Shown: in pieces, positions 51,071 to 58,072 of the stretch | Layout: the number at the start of each line of letters is the position of its first letter | How positions within the stretch are numbered: the stretch's first letter is position 1 | DNA from: an uncultured Porphyromonadaceae bacterium | Lineage (GTDB): Bacteria > Bacteroidota > Bacteroidia > Bacteroidales > Muribaculaceae | Reading direction: 5' to 3' | Length of the DNA stretch: 58,072 bases | Assembly (NCBI GenBank): GCA_900548975.1 | Contig: URMS01000018.1 | Coordinates: forward strand, 1 to 58,072 | Position numbers and translations under genes: made by a program | Notes under the pieces: model-generated | The model's input: the letters and a program-made list of their open reading frames with translations, nothing else | The model's database searches: none | Told to the model about the DNA's origin: nothing

Positions 51071-52536
51071 ACAAGGAACTATACACACCGCTCGTGTTCG
51101 AGCTCTCGCACAAAGGGCGCCATGGCTACAGCCTGCCCGACTACGACTACGGGACCAAGGCGACGCTTCCCGAATCTCTTACGAGGCAAGTCGCCCCTGC
51201 GCTGCCCGAAATCGACGAGCCTTCGCTGGTGCGGCACTACACCAACAGCAGCAACAACAATTTCGGTGTCGATACAGGATTCTATCCCCTGGGGTCGTGC
51301 ACTATGAAGTATAATCCCAAGGTAAACGAGGCCATGGTGTCGGCAGCCGGTGTCGGCGCCCTCCATCCCATGCAGCCTGCCGGCACGGTGCAGGGTGCCC
51401 TGCGCATCTACCGCGCACTCGAGAAATATCTCAGCGAGATCGGAGGCATGGCTGAGTTCACCCTCAACCCCTTTGCGGGCGCGCATGGCGAATATACCGG
51501 TCTCATGGTGATACGGCGCTACCACCTGTCGCGCACCGACGAGGCACGGCGCAAGGTCATAGTGCCCGACTCGGCTCACGGCACAAATCCGGCGAGCGCC
51601 GCAATGGCCGGATTCGAGATCGTAGAAGTGAAAAGTCTGGCCGACGGCACTGTCGACCTCGACGACCTGCGCGGCAAACTGGGACCCGACATTGCAGCTA
51701 TGATGATGACCAATCCCAATACCGTCGGAATGTTCGAGAAGGCGATTCCGCAGATTGCCGAGATGGTACACGGCGCAGGTGCCCTGCTCTACTACGACGG
51801 CGCCAACCTCAACCCGATGCTCGGCATAGCACGGCCGGGCGACATGGGCTTCGACGTGATGCACATCAATCTTCACAAGACATTCTCAACGCCCCATGGC
51901 GGAGGCGGTCCCGGCGCTGGCCCTGTGGGCGTGCGAGCCGGTCTGGAAGAATTCCTGCCCAATCCGCGGATTGTAGAGGATGAGGCCGGACATCTGTCTG
52001 TGACATGCACCGACGACGCTTTCGGCCGTGTGAGCGCATGGCTGGGCAATTTCACGGTATATATCAAGGCATTGAGCTATATCCTGACTCTCGGCAGCGA
52101 GAATCTGATGAAGGCCGGTCCTCTGGCGTCGCTCAACGCCAACTATATAATGAACTCGCTCAAAGACCTCTACGAGCTGCCGATAGGCGGACCGTGCAAG
52201 CACGAATTTGTATTCGATGGTCTGCGCGACAAATCGACCGGAGTCACAACCATGCACGTGGCCAAATCGCTGCTCGACTACGGCTTCCATGCCCCGACCA
52301 TCTATTTCCCGCTGCTCTTCCACGAATCGCTGATGATAGAGCCGACAGAGACGGAATCGGTCGACACTCTCGATTCGTTTATCGATGTAATGCGCCATAT
52401 CGCCGAGGAAGCCGCCACCGACCCCGATAAGGTGAAAGGTGCGCCCTACTCCACCCCGATATCGCATCCCGACGAAGACCGCGCGGCCCTGACTCCTGTC
52501 CTAACATACGCACAGCTATGCGCCAGGCCGATATAA
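51067..52536 (+). CDS. gcvPB: Glycine dehydrogenase (decarboxylating) subunit 2
   Basis: The 489-residue protein is the PLP-bearing half of the split P protein. The lysine lies in NLHKTFSTPHGGGGPGAGPV. FYPLGSCTMKYNPKVNE and PDSAHGTNPASAAMAGFE are family motifs. It overlaps the dihydrolipoyl dehydrogenase gene by 19 bases. Confidence 0.96.
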   Translation: MNKELYTPLVFELSHKGRHGYSLPDYDYGTKATLPESLTRQVAPALPEIDEPSLVRHYTNSSNNNFGVDTGFYPLGSCTMKYNPKVNEAMVSAAGVGALHPMQPAGTVQGALRIYRALEKYLSEIGGMAEFTLNPFAGAHGEYTGLMVIRRYHLSRTDEARRKVIVPDSAHGTNPASAAMAGFEIVEVKSLADGTVDLDDLRGKLGPDIAAMMMTNPNTVGMFEKAIPQIAEMVHGAGALLYYDGANLNPMLGIARPGDMGFDVMHINLHKTFSTPHGGGGPGAGPVGVRAGLEEFLPNPRIVEDEAGHLSVTCTDDAFGRVSAWLGNFTVYIKALSYILTLGSENLMKAGPLASLNANYIMNSLKDLYELPIGGPCKHEFVFDGLRDKSTGVTTMHVAKSLLDYGFHAPTIYFPLLFHESLMIEPTETESVDTLDSFIDVMRHIAEEAATDPDKVKGAPYSTPISHPDEDRAALTPVLTYAQLCARPI

Positions 52537-53849
52537 TAATAATCGGCGGAGGCCCCGGCGGCTACGAAACAGCCGCCGAGGCTGCCGCCCGAGGCAAGAA
52601 GGTGATACTCTTCGAGCGCAACAGGCTCGGAGGCACTTGCCTCAACCGTGGCTGCATACCCACCAAATGCCTGTGCGCGACAGCAAAACGCCTCCACGAC
52701 ATACGCACGGCCTCCACGCTGGGCATCAGCACTGCCGACGCTACTGTCGACTACAGCGCTGTCCGAGGCCGTATAGCCGAAGTTACCGCCACCCTGCGTG
52801 AAGGTATCGAAGGCATACTCGGCAATGTCGAAGTGATAAAAGCGGAGGCTCGTCTGGCTCCCGGGCCGACCGTTGAGGCCGAAGGCGAAAGCTATACCGC
52901 CCCCGCCATAATCATTGCCACAGGGTCGGCACCGGCGGCTCTTAAAGTGCCCGGATCAGAGACAGCTCTCGACAGCGACGGCGTTCTCGCCCTCGAGACC
53001 GTACCCGAGAGTATGGTGATAATCGGCGGAGGCGTCATAGGACTGGAATTCGCATCGGTATTCGCCGGCTTCGGCTGCACGGTTACCGTGCTCGAATACT
53101 GCGCCGAGGTTCTGCCCGGTTTCGACCGCGACATAGCCAAACGTCTGCGCAGCAGCCTCGGGCGCCGCGGCATAGATATAGTGACAGGCGCCGAAGTCAC
53201 AGCCGTCGACGGCGGCCGGAGTGTCACCTACCTGCGCAAAGGCAAGGAAAAGACTGTGGATGCCGCCTGCGTGGTGGCTGCAGTGGGACGTCACCCGGTG
53301 GTACCCGGCGGCCTCGACACTCTCGGCATAGAGTGCGACCGGCGCGGATACATAGCCTGCGACAGCCGATACGAGACAAATGTACCGGGCATCTATGCCA
53401 TCGGCGATGTCAACGGCCGGTGCATGCTTGCCCATGCCGCCTCGGCACAAGGCCGTGTGGTGCTTGGCGAAGAGGTGGACATGGATGTGATGCCGGCGGT
53501 GGTTTTCACCGATCCGGAGTGCGCCTCGGTGGGCCTGACATCGGAACAGCTCGCCGATTCCGACAGGGAATATACAGTCGTAAGACTACCCTACGGAGCC
53601 AACGGCAAAGCGCTTGCCTCGGGCGAAGCCGACGGAGTGCTGAAACTGATCGTCGAGAAGGACAGCGGTCTTATAGCGGGCTGCCACTGCGTGGGCGCAC
53701 ATGCCGCCGACATCATAGCCGAAGCGGCTGTTGCCATGAACGGCTCCCTCACGGCTCACGAACTCGCCGTAAGGTGCATACACGCCCATCCGACGATCGG
53801 CGAACTGCTTTCCACAGCCGCCGCCGGGACATTAAAAAGGGGAGTTTAA
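52518..53849 (+). CDS. lpd: Dihydrolipoyl dehydrogenase (L protein)
   Basis: The 443-residue flavoprotein reoxidises dihydrolipoyl-GcvH with NAD. It has FAD-binding GGGPGGYETA (10-19), the redox pair C41 and C46 in GGTCLNRGCIPTK, a second nucleotide fold GGGVIGLEFA and the C-terminal His-Glu region (HAHPTIGELL). It is slightly shorter than typical. It ends the glycine cleavage operon. Confidence 0.94.
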   Translation: MRQADIIIIGGGPGGYETAAEAAARGKKVILFERNRLGGTCLNRGCIPTKCLCATAKRLHDIRTASTLGISTADATVDYSAVRGRIAEVTATLREGIEGILGNVEVIKAEARLAPGPTVEAEGESYTAPAIIIATGSAPAALKVPGSETALDSDGVLALETVPESMVIIGGGVIGLEFASVFAGFGCTVTVLEYCAEVLPGFDRDIAKRLRSSLGRRGIDIVTGAEVTAVDGGRSVTYLRKGKEKTVDAACVVAAVGRHPVVPGGLDTLGIECDRRGYIACDSRYETNVPGIYAIGDVNGRCMLAHAASAQGRVVLGEEVDMDVMPAVVFTDPECASVGLTSEQLADSDREYTVVRLPYGANGKALASGEADGVLKLIVEKDSGLIAGCHCVGAHAADIIAEAAVAMNGSLTAHELAVRCIHAHPTIGELLSTAAAGTLKRGV

Positions 53850-53860
53850 TAAGTATGAAG

Positions 53861-53910
53861 TTAAAGGAGTTAAGATATTAGTTGTTTCAACCATTATCTT
53901 AACTCTTTAA
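53861..53910. terminator. Hairpin between the convergent lpd and LytTR genes
   Basis: AGTTAAGATA (53868-53877) pairs with TATCTTAACT (53895-53904), extended by TTAAAG with CTTTAA across a single-base bulge. There is no long T-run, but its place between two convergent genes suggests a two-way terminator. Confidence 0.6.
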
Positions 53911-53942
53911 GCCCAATACTTTATCTACCCGTATCAACGCAA

Positions 53943-54656
53943 TCAAAGCCCGGTCATGCCAAGAGCTGAAAGGAAGCGCTTGCGCACCGACTCGGCAACC
54001 GGTATCAGCTGGCGACCCATGAGGATGCAATTGCGTTCGACAACCCGCACCTTATCCATATTCACTATAAAAGAGCGGTGAACCCGCATGAAACCGGCCT
54101 CGGGGAGCATTTCCTCGAGGCTTTTCATGCTCATGAGCGTGAGCACGGGCTTTTCGCCATCGGATGTCACTATCTTGACATAGTCCTTGAGCCCTTCCAC
54201 ATAGTCGATATTCTCTACCGGTATGCGGATAATGCGGTATTCGCTCTTTACGGTGATGAATCCCGATGCCGACTCCTGAACCACATCCTTGGGCGTATAG
54301 TATGAGAGAGCACGCGAGGCCGCCCTCATAAATTCCTCATAGCTCACCGGCTTGAGCAGATAATCGAGTGCATTGACGGCGAAACCGTCGACGGCATAGT
54401 CGGAATATGCGGTAGTGAAGACTATGCGCGGGCCGTTCTGCAGCTGTCGCGCCAGGTCCATTCCCGAAAAACCGGGCATGTGAATGTCGAGAAAAACGAG
54501 ATCGACAGGATTGTCGTTGAGGAAGGCGAGCGCATCGGCTCCCGCCTGAGCCGTGCCGGAAAGGTTGAGGAAAGGCGTGCGCTCCACATACGACGACATC
54601 AGCCGTACGGCCAAAGGCTCGTCGTCGACTACAAGACAGTTGAGTTTACGGCTCAT
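53943..54656 (-). CDS. LytTR-family response regulator
   Basis: The 237-residue protein has a receiver domain with D11-D12 and the phosphoacceptor D57 (VFLDIHMPG), and K at the LLKPV motif. The LytTR DNA-binding domain has IDYVEGLKDYVKIV and FMRVHRSFIVN. It is coupled by four bases to its kinase gene. Targets unknown. Confidence 0.93.
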   Translation of the reverse strand: MSRKLNCLVVDDEPLAVRLMSSYVERTPFLNLSGTAQAGADALAFLNDNPVDLVFLDIHMPGFSGMDLARQLQNGPRIVFTTAYSDYAVDGFAVNALDYLLKPVSYEEFMRAASRALSYYTPKDVVQESASGFITVKSEYRIIRIPVENIDYVEGLKDYVKIVTSDGEKPVLTLMSMKSLEEMLPEAGFMRVHRSFIVNMDKVRVVERNCILMGRQLIPVAESVRKRFLSALGMTGL

Positions 54657-55729
54657 AGAGGAAGAATAAGTTGAGTTTTGAAAATATTGCCGTCGACAGA
54701 AGTGCGGAGAGATGCCTTCGAGCCAAATATGAGCGACAGACGGCGCCGCAGGTTAGCCAGCCCGATACCGGACGCCCGCGAATCGGTACGGTCAGGCTGC
54801 GAAGAGAACGAATTGACGGTGCTGCAGCAGAATTTATCGCCCTTTACCTCCATGCTCACCTTAATAGGCATTCCCGGCTCCGACGTGGAGCCGTATTTGA
54901 AAGCATTCTCGATGAGAGGCACAAGCAGCAGCGGCGGCACGGTGTCGTTTTCGTGCCCGGCAATGTCGATTTTCACCTCTATAGGACGCCCGGACAGGCG
55001 CAGGCGCATCAGCTCGATATAGTCCTCGATAAAACCGATTTCCTCGCTCAGTTTCACCATCATCTCGCTTTCGTAGAGCATATATCGCAGCAGCCCCGAA
55101 AGACGGTGCACGGCGCGCTTGGCATCCTCGGGGTCGATGTCGACAAGAGCGTAGATGGTATTGAGGGTATTGAAGAGGAAATGCGGGTTGAGCTGATTCT
55201 TGAGATTGTCGAGTTCGGTACTTCGCTGGGCCGCCAACAGATCGCGCTTTTGCTGCTCCATATCCTTCCATTTCATCGACAGCCGCAGCGCCACCGCCAG
55301 ACCGATTGTGAGTATGATCATGGCGGCATCGCGTGCTAAAAACGACAACCACCGCAACAACTGTCTCAGCGATGATTCGTCAGGCCGATGCAAGCGCCGT
55401 GGCGTAAAAAGGAAGTTCGACGACAGATAATCGATGAGCAGCCCAGCGGCGATAAGCAAAGCGTTCCACAACACGAAGCGCAGTATACGTCGCTTGCCGT
55501 TGCCGCTGAGTGTACGGTCGATTATCAGGAAATAATTGACATAAAAAAACCCGATAAAAATGAGAGTCTTGACATAAAAACCGGGATAAAATGCGAATGC
55601 CGGCCGGTTGGGACGCGCGATGGTCCACACCAGATCCGGGAGAATGAAAATGATGACTATGAATATGAAGTGGGCAAGTATGGTGGCCAGACGCCGACGC
55701 CCGTTGTCCTGACGTGATGAAAGTTTCAT
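54653..55729 (-). CDS. LytS/YehU-type sensor histidine kinase
   Basis: The 358-residue protein has four membrane segments (about 14-34, 52-72, 84-102, 128-150). The kinase region has the phosphorylatable H183 in LNPHFLFNTLNTIYALVDID and an ATPase domain (LLVPLIENAFKYG and SGIGLANLRRRL). The Met at 55729 is the only one that fits before the first membrane segment, and a strong promoter abuts it. It forms an operon with the LytTR regulator. Confidence 0.92.
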   Translation of the reverse strand: MKLSSRQDNGRRRLATILAHFIFIVIIFILPDLVWTIARPNRPAFAFYPGFYVKTLIFIGFFYVNYFLIIDRTLSGNGKRRILRFVLWNALLIAAGLLIDYLSSNFLFTPRRLHRPDESSLRQLLRWLSFLARDAAMIILTIGLAVALRLSMKWKDMEQQKRDLLAAQRSTELDNLKNQLNPHFLFNTLNTIYALVDIDPEDAKRAVHRLSGLLRYMLYESEMMVKLSEEIGFIEDYIELMRLRLSGRPIEVKIDIAGHENDTVPPLLLVPLIENAFKYGSTSEPGMPIKVSMEVKGDKFCCSTVNSFSSQPDRTDSRASGIGLANLRRRLSLIFGSKASLRTSVDGNIFKTQLILPL

Positions 55730-55732
55730 ACG

Positions 55733-55763
55733 CAAAAATATAAAAGTATTCTCCCACACGCAA
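55733..55763 (-). promoter_or_regulatory. Promoter abutting the start of the LytS-type kinase
   Basis: On the minus strand, TTG (complement of 55761-55763) and TATTTTTG (complement of 55733-55740) are exactly 20 bases apart, a textbook pair. The last G is followed by only three bases before the ATG at 55729. The transcript would start at or inside the start codon, that is, it would be leaderless. Confidence 0.7.
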
Positions 55764-55850
55764 TATTTTATCGACTAAAGCCCCGCTTTTCTCGCCGGGC
55801 ATGAGAAAACAATCTATAAGATGTTGTGTTATATAAGAAAACATTCGACT

Positions 55851-56495
55851 ATGCGTTGCAGACTTATACTTCTGTCTCTGATCGCCGCGCTTGCCGCCAC
55901 CGGCGCCGCGGCCCAAATAAAACCGACTTTCGGCGTGCGTGCGTCGATGGAAGTCACCATGCCGGGCAACCGTGACTACTATAAAAACGGTGCCGGCTTT
56001 ACCGTGGGCGGTGTGATGCAGCTACCGCTGCCACGCAATTTCTACTTCGAGCCCGGTCTTTTGTTCTCCTACACGTCCATCGGTTCGCAGGACCTCATTC
56101 CCTTCGATAACAACTACTATCAGGGAGGCGTGAAAGAATACAGCATCCGCGTGCCTCTCAATGTGGGATATACATTCAATGCAGGCGACCTGTGGACCAT
56201 CGGATTCTACACCGGCCCGTGGATTAATTTCAATATAGCCGCCACTCAGACTCTCGATCCCAATTTCTCGGCCGCCATTCCGGTGCCTGAGAAAAACATA
56301 AACATGATGAAACACGGCTGGAGGCGCGTCGACGCCATGTGGGGATTCGGCTTAAGCTTCACTTTCGCCGAGAACTACCATATAGGTCTGAGCGGCGGAG
56401 TGGGCATGACACCTCTGGCGAAATTCGGCAACCGCGACAAAAAGGTGCGCATACACCGCAACGTCATAGCCATTACCCTAGGCTACAATTTCTGA
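55851..56495 (+). CDS. Outer-membrane beta-barrel protein (porin-family type)
   Basis: The 214-residue protein has a signal peptide (MRCRLILLSLIAALAATGAA) and about ten amphipathic strands. FGVRASMEVTMPGNRDYYKN and FYFEPGLLFSYTSIG are typical of the small PorT-like barrels of Bacteroidota. It ends in ITLGYNF, the barrel terminal signal. The frame is open ten codons upstream, but the signal peptide fixes the start. A hairpin terminator follows. Confidence 0.85.
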   Translation: MRCRLILLSLIAALAATGAAAQIKPTFGVRASMEVTMPGNRDYYKNGAGFTVGGVMQLPLPRNFYFEPGLLFSYTSIGSQDLIPFDNNYYQGGVKEYSIRVPLNVGYTFNAGDLWTIGFYTGPWINFNIAATQTLDPNFSAAIPVPEKNINMMKHGWRRVDAMWGFGLSFTFAENYHIGLSGGVGMTPLAKFGNRDKKVRIHRNVIAITLGYNF

Positions 56496-56507
56496 CACAA
56501 TATACAC

Positions 56508-56555
56508 AACGACAGCCGTAACCAACATTTTTTTCAGCAGGTTACGGCTGTTGTT
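56508..56555. terminator. Bidirectional terminator
   Basis: AACGACAGCCGTAACC (56508-56523) pairs with GGTTACGGCTGTTGTT (56540-56555), with one mismatch in 16, around a loop holding a T-run. It separates two convergent genes. Confidence 0.8.
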
Positions 56556-56562
56556 ATACGGA

Positions 56563-57477
56563 CTATCTTTCTCCGGTTCCGTGGCAGGAATAGCAGGAGA
56601 CATTGCCGGCTCCGTGGCAGACCTGGCACTGCACGGCATAGAAACCATAGCCGAACTGGCCCATGCCTCCGCACGACGGACATGTGCGCTGCCCGCGGCC
56701 ACCACAGTCGGGACAATCGCCTTTCTGATGCAGACGGATGGTGGCCTTGCGGCCGTCCTCGACAACGGTTATGACGCCGTTGAGTGCATAGCCGCTGTTA
56801 CTGTTGAGTTCAACATAGAAGCCGCCGTCGTCCGACACTTCCACATTGCTGAAATCGGGATAGTTGATATCCTGGGTTATGCCGTCGGTCTCGATGCTGA
56901 CGTATTTACGGCCGCCACTGCGTTCGAACTCGATCTCGGAAGGGTCGACACGGACATATGTGGCCGCACCGAGCTGCCCGACAGCAAGCTGCTGCACCAC
57001 TTTGCCCGATTTGACGGTGATGTGGTCCTCGCGGTTGGAACCTTCGGCGTTGCCCGAAGCGACAAGCATGAGGGTATTGTCGGTATCGTCCTCAATCACA
57101 TCTATCCACGACGGATGGTAGGTGACTTCCCACACGACACCGTCGTAGTCGATATTGACCGTCTCGGCACCGCCGCCCTTGCTGAACACAACGGCTTCGG
57201 TGTTGAAAACCAGATAAGTGGTGGAATTGATCTTATTCGAAATCCATACCACAGCCACCACTACGAGCACCGCAAGACCTATGAGGACACGCTTTATAAC
57301 CGATGCGGCCTTTCGGGGCGGCTTCGGCGCATCGACATGGCTATGACCTGAGGTACCGGCGGTGACGCCACCGGCCGGTTTGCCGGCAGGGGTATACGGC
57401 TCGAGAAGTTTGCCGCACTCGGTGCAGAATTTCAGACTGTCGTTATGGATTATATGACCGTTGGGACAGCGTTTCAT
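56563..57477 (-). CDS. Zinc-ribbon membrane protein with DnaJ-type zinc finger tail
   Basis: The 304-residue protein has an N-terminal zinc ribbon (CPNGH and CTECG) and a Pro/Gly-rich linker. One membrane segment follows (about 63-82), then two BACON-like beta domains (VVFSKGGGAETVNIDYDGVV and IEFERSGGRKYVSIETDG). Four CxxCxGxG motifs (CPDCGGRG, CPSCGGMG, CQVCHGAG, CYSCHGTG) form a complete DnaJ-like zinc finger at the C-terminus. It would bind zinc on both sides and probably partner proteins. Four-base overlap with the PrsW gene suggests a joint function. Confidence 0.85.
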   Translation of the reverse strand: MKRCPNGHIIHNDSLKFCTECGKLLEPYTPAGKPAGGVTAGTSGHSHVDAPKPPRKAASVIKRVLIGLAVLVVVAVVWISNKINSTTYLVFNTEAVVFSKGGGAETVNIDYDGVVWEVTYHPSWIDVIEDDTDNTLMLVASGNAEGSNREDHITVKSGKVVQQLAVGQLGAATYVRVDPSEIEFERSGGRKYVSIETDGITQDINYPDFSNVEVSDDGGFYVELNSNSGYALNGVITVVEDGRKATIRLHQKGDCPDCGGRGQRTCPSCGGMGQFGYGFYAVQCQVCHGAGNVSCYSCHGTGER

Positions 57478-58016
57478 TCCTGAGCGTTCTTAAGGCGTGA
57501 TACCTGGTCGAGACCCATGTTTATGAGTATGAGCACCACAATCCACACAGCGATAATCAGTCCCACAAGCTTGAGCAGACTGCCCTCAAGAATAGGAGCA
57601 TCCCAAAGACCGTGAAGCACGATAGGGATGATAAATATTTTGAGGAAGCGCTTGTTGGTGAACACACCGGCTGTGAGCGGACCGGAGCCTTTGGCTATGA
57701 CCATGGCGGCGCCGGTGATGGCGGCCCATGCCACATGGCCGCCCGGAGCCAGGAAGCCACGCACATATATGCTGGTGGTAATGCCGTCGAGACTACGGTT
57801 CATGGCGGCATAGCCGGCCGACTCGAAAGCGGCGAAGCCCGCACCGACACATGCACCCACAAGGAGTGCGGGCAGTATGTGGCCTGTGCCCGCCACACGC
57901 TTGAGCAGCACGAACACTATAACGGCCTTGCCGAGCTCTTCGATCACACCGACCATCATGGCACCCCATGTGGTGTCGAGACCGGTATATACCAGATCGA
58001 GGTCGAAGAAGAAGAG
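57474..58016 (-). pseudogene. PrsW-family intramembrane protease, N-terminus lost
   Basis: The frame encodes the active core of PrsW-type glutamic proteases: GVIEELGKAVIVF (EExxK), FAAFESAGYAAMN, APGGHVAWAAI and IVLHGLWDAP, in about five membrane segments. The first Met is at 57959, only six residues before the catalytic EE, while family members have one to three membrane segments before it. The frame continues upstream as DLVYTGLDTTWGA to about 58016, where a TGA follows and the DNA turns AT-rich. The gene is probably cut by an insertion. A product starting at 57959 may still be made. Confidence 0.7.
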
Positions 58017-58072
58017 TCACTACTGTCCACTAAAAATGGACGTGGTTAAAAATTAAATAAATTCGGTTCACT
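58017..58072. mobile_element. Possible end of an insertion element truncating prsW
   Basis: At about 58017 the GC-rich prsW coding sequence stops and AT-rich DNA begins, with a short hairpin GTCCA-CTAAAAA-TGGAC close to the junction. That is where the terminal repeat of an insertion sequence would lie. The other end is outside the window, so the family cannot be named. Confidence 0.35.

Overview
This is a 58 kb chromosomal window from a member of Bacteroidota, almost certainly Bacteroidales and most like a Muribaculaceae-type gut anaerobe (the family placement is inference). The evidence is: promoters of the Bacteroidota type (TTG, 19-20 bases, TAnnTTTG) at many gene starts; few Shine-Dalgarno sequences; a split gcvPA/gcvPB; an IspG enlarged by an insertion; the NspC polyamine route; GH76 and GH127 glycosidases; HU-CCDC81/SPOR, DUF4250 and DUF6443-Rhs proteins; and tRNA-Pro without an encoded CCA. 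Most genes are GC-rich. A few islands are clearly AT-rich (about 5.95-9.18 kb and 39.1-39.8 kb) and look acquired.

Layout. 1-2793: end of a repeat element, then a sigma-54 two-component system (NtrC-type regulator and PAS histidine kinase). 2792-2932: a strong minus-strand promoter, structured sequence and terminator that look like a small RNA gene. 2988-5655: three exported proteins of unknown role. 5657-11737: a polymorphic-toxin (Rhs) locus with a 1088-residue Rhs protein whose C-terminal tip switches to AT-rich sequence, a tightly coupled lipoprotein (probable immunity protein), a displaced 111-bp copy of the Rhs core inside a chimeric small ORF, and two or three further exported or membrane genes. 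12065-20632: a compact operon trpS-rpoN-PAP2-purE-ispG-M16 peptidase, followed by a GH127 glycosidase. 20648-21851: a Y1 (HUH) transposase flanked by two large compound palindromes, resembling a RAYT/REPIN system. 21862-24887: a SemiSWEET transporter, an OmpA-like protein, a 336-bp inverted-repeat element and a solute-binding protein.

24882-31187 (minus): DMT permease, DUF4250, PcrA/UvrD helicase, NspC, GT2 and RadC form one overlapping gene string. 31318-38212: TM2 protein, GH76 lipoprotein, ThiL, and sppA-lpxK-punA. 38370-39789: an outer-membrane barrel protein, tRNA-Pro(UGG), and an AT-rich two-gene module (44 and 163 residues). 39925-43538: LptF/G permease, RibBA and an unknown protein. 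43516-47022 (minus): Maf, KdsC, DUF2520 protein, nitroreductase and an HU/SPOR membrane protein. 47225-53849: lplA-gcvT-gcvH-gcvPA-gcvPB-lpd, a complete glycine cleavage system with its own lipoate ligase. 53943-55729: a LytS/LytTR-type two-component pair. The right edge has an outer-membrane barrel protein, a zinc-ribbon/DnaJ-zinc-finger membrane protein and a PrsW-type protease that has lost its N-terminus at what looks like an insertion junction at about 58017.

The observations most worth follow-up are the compound palindromes around the transposase, the recombination scar and AT-rich tip cassette of the Rhs locus, the candidate small RNA at 2792-2896, and two regulator operons whose promoter -7 box abuts the start codon, suggesting leaderless mRNAs.
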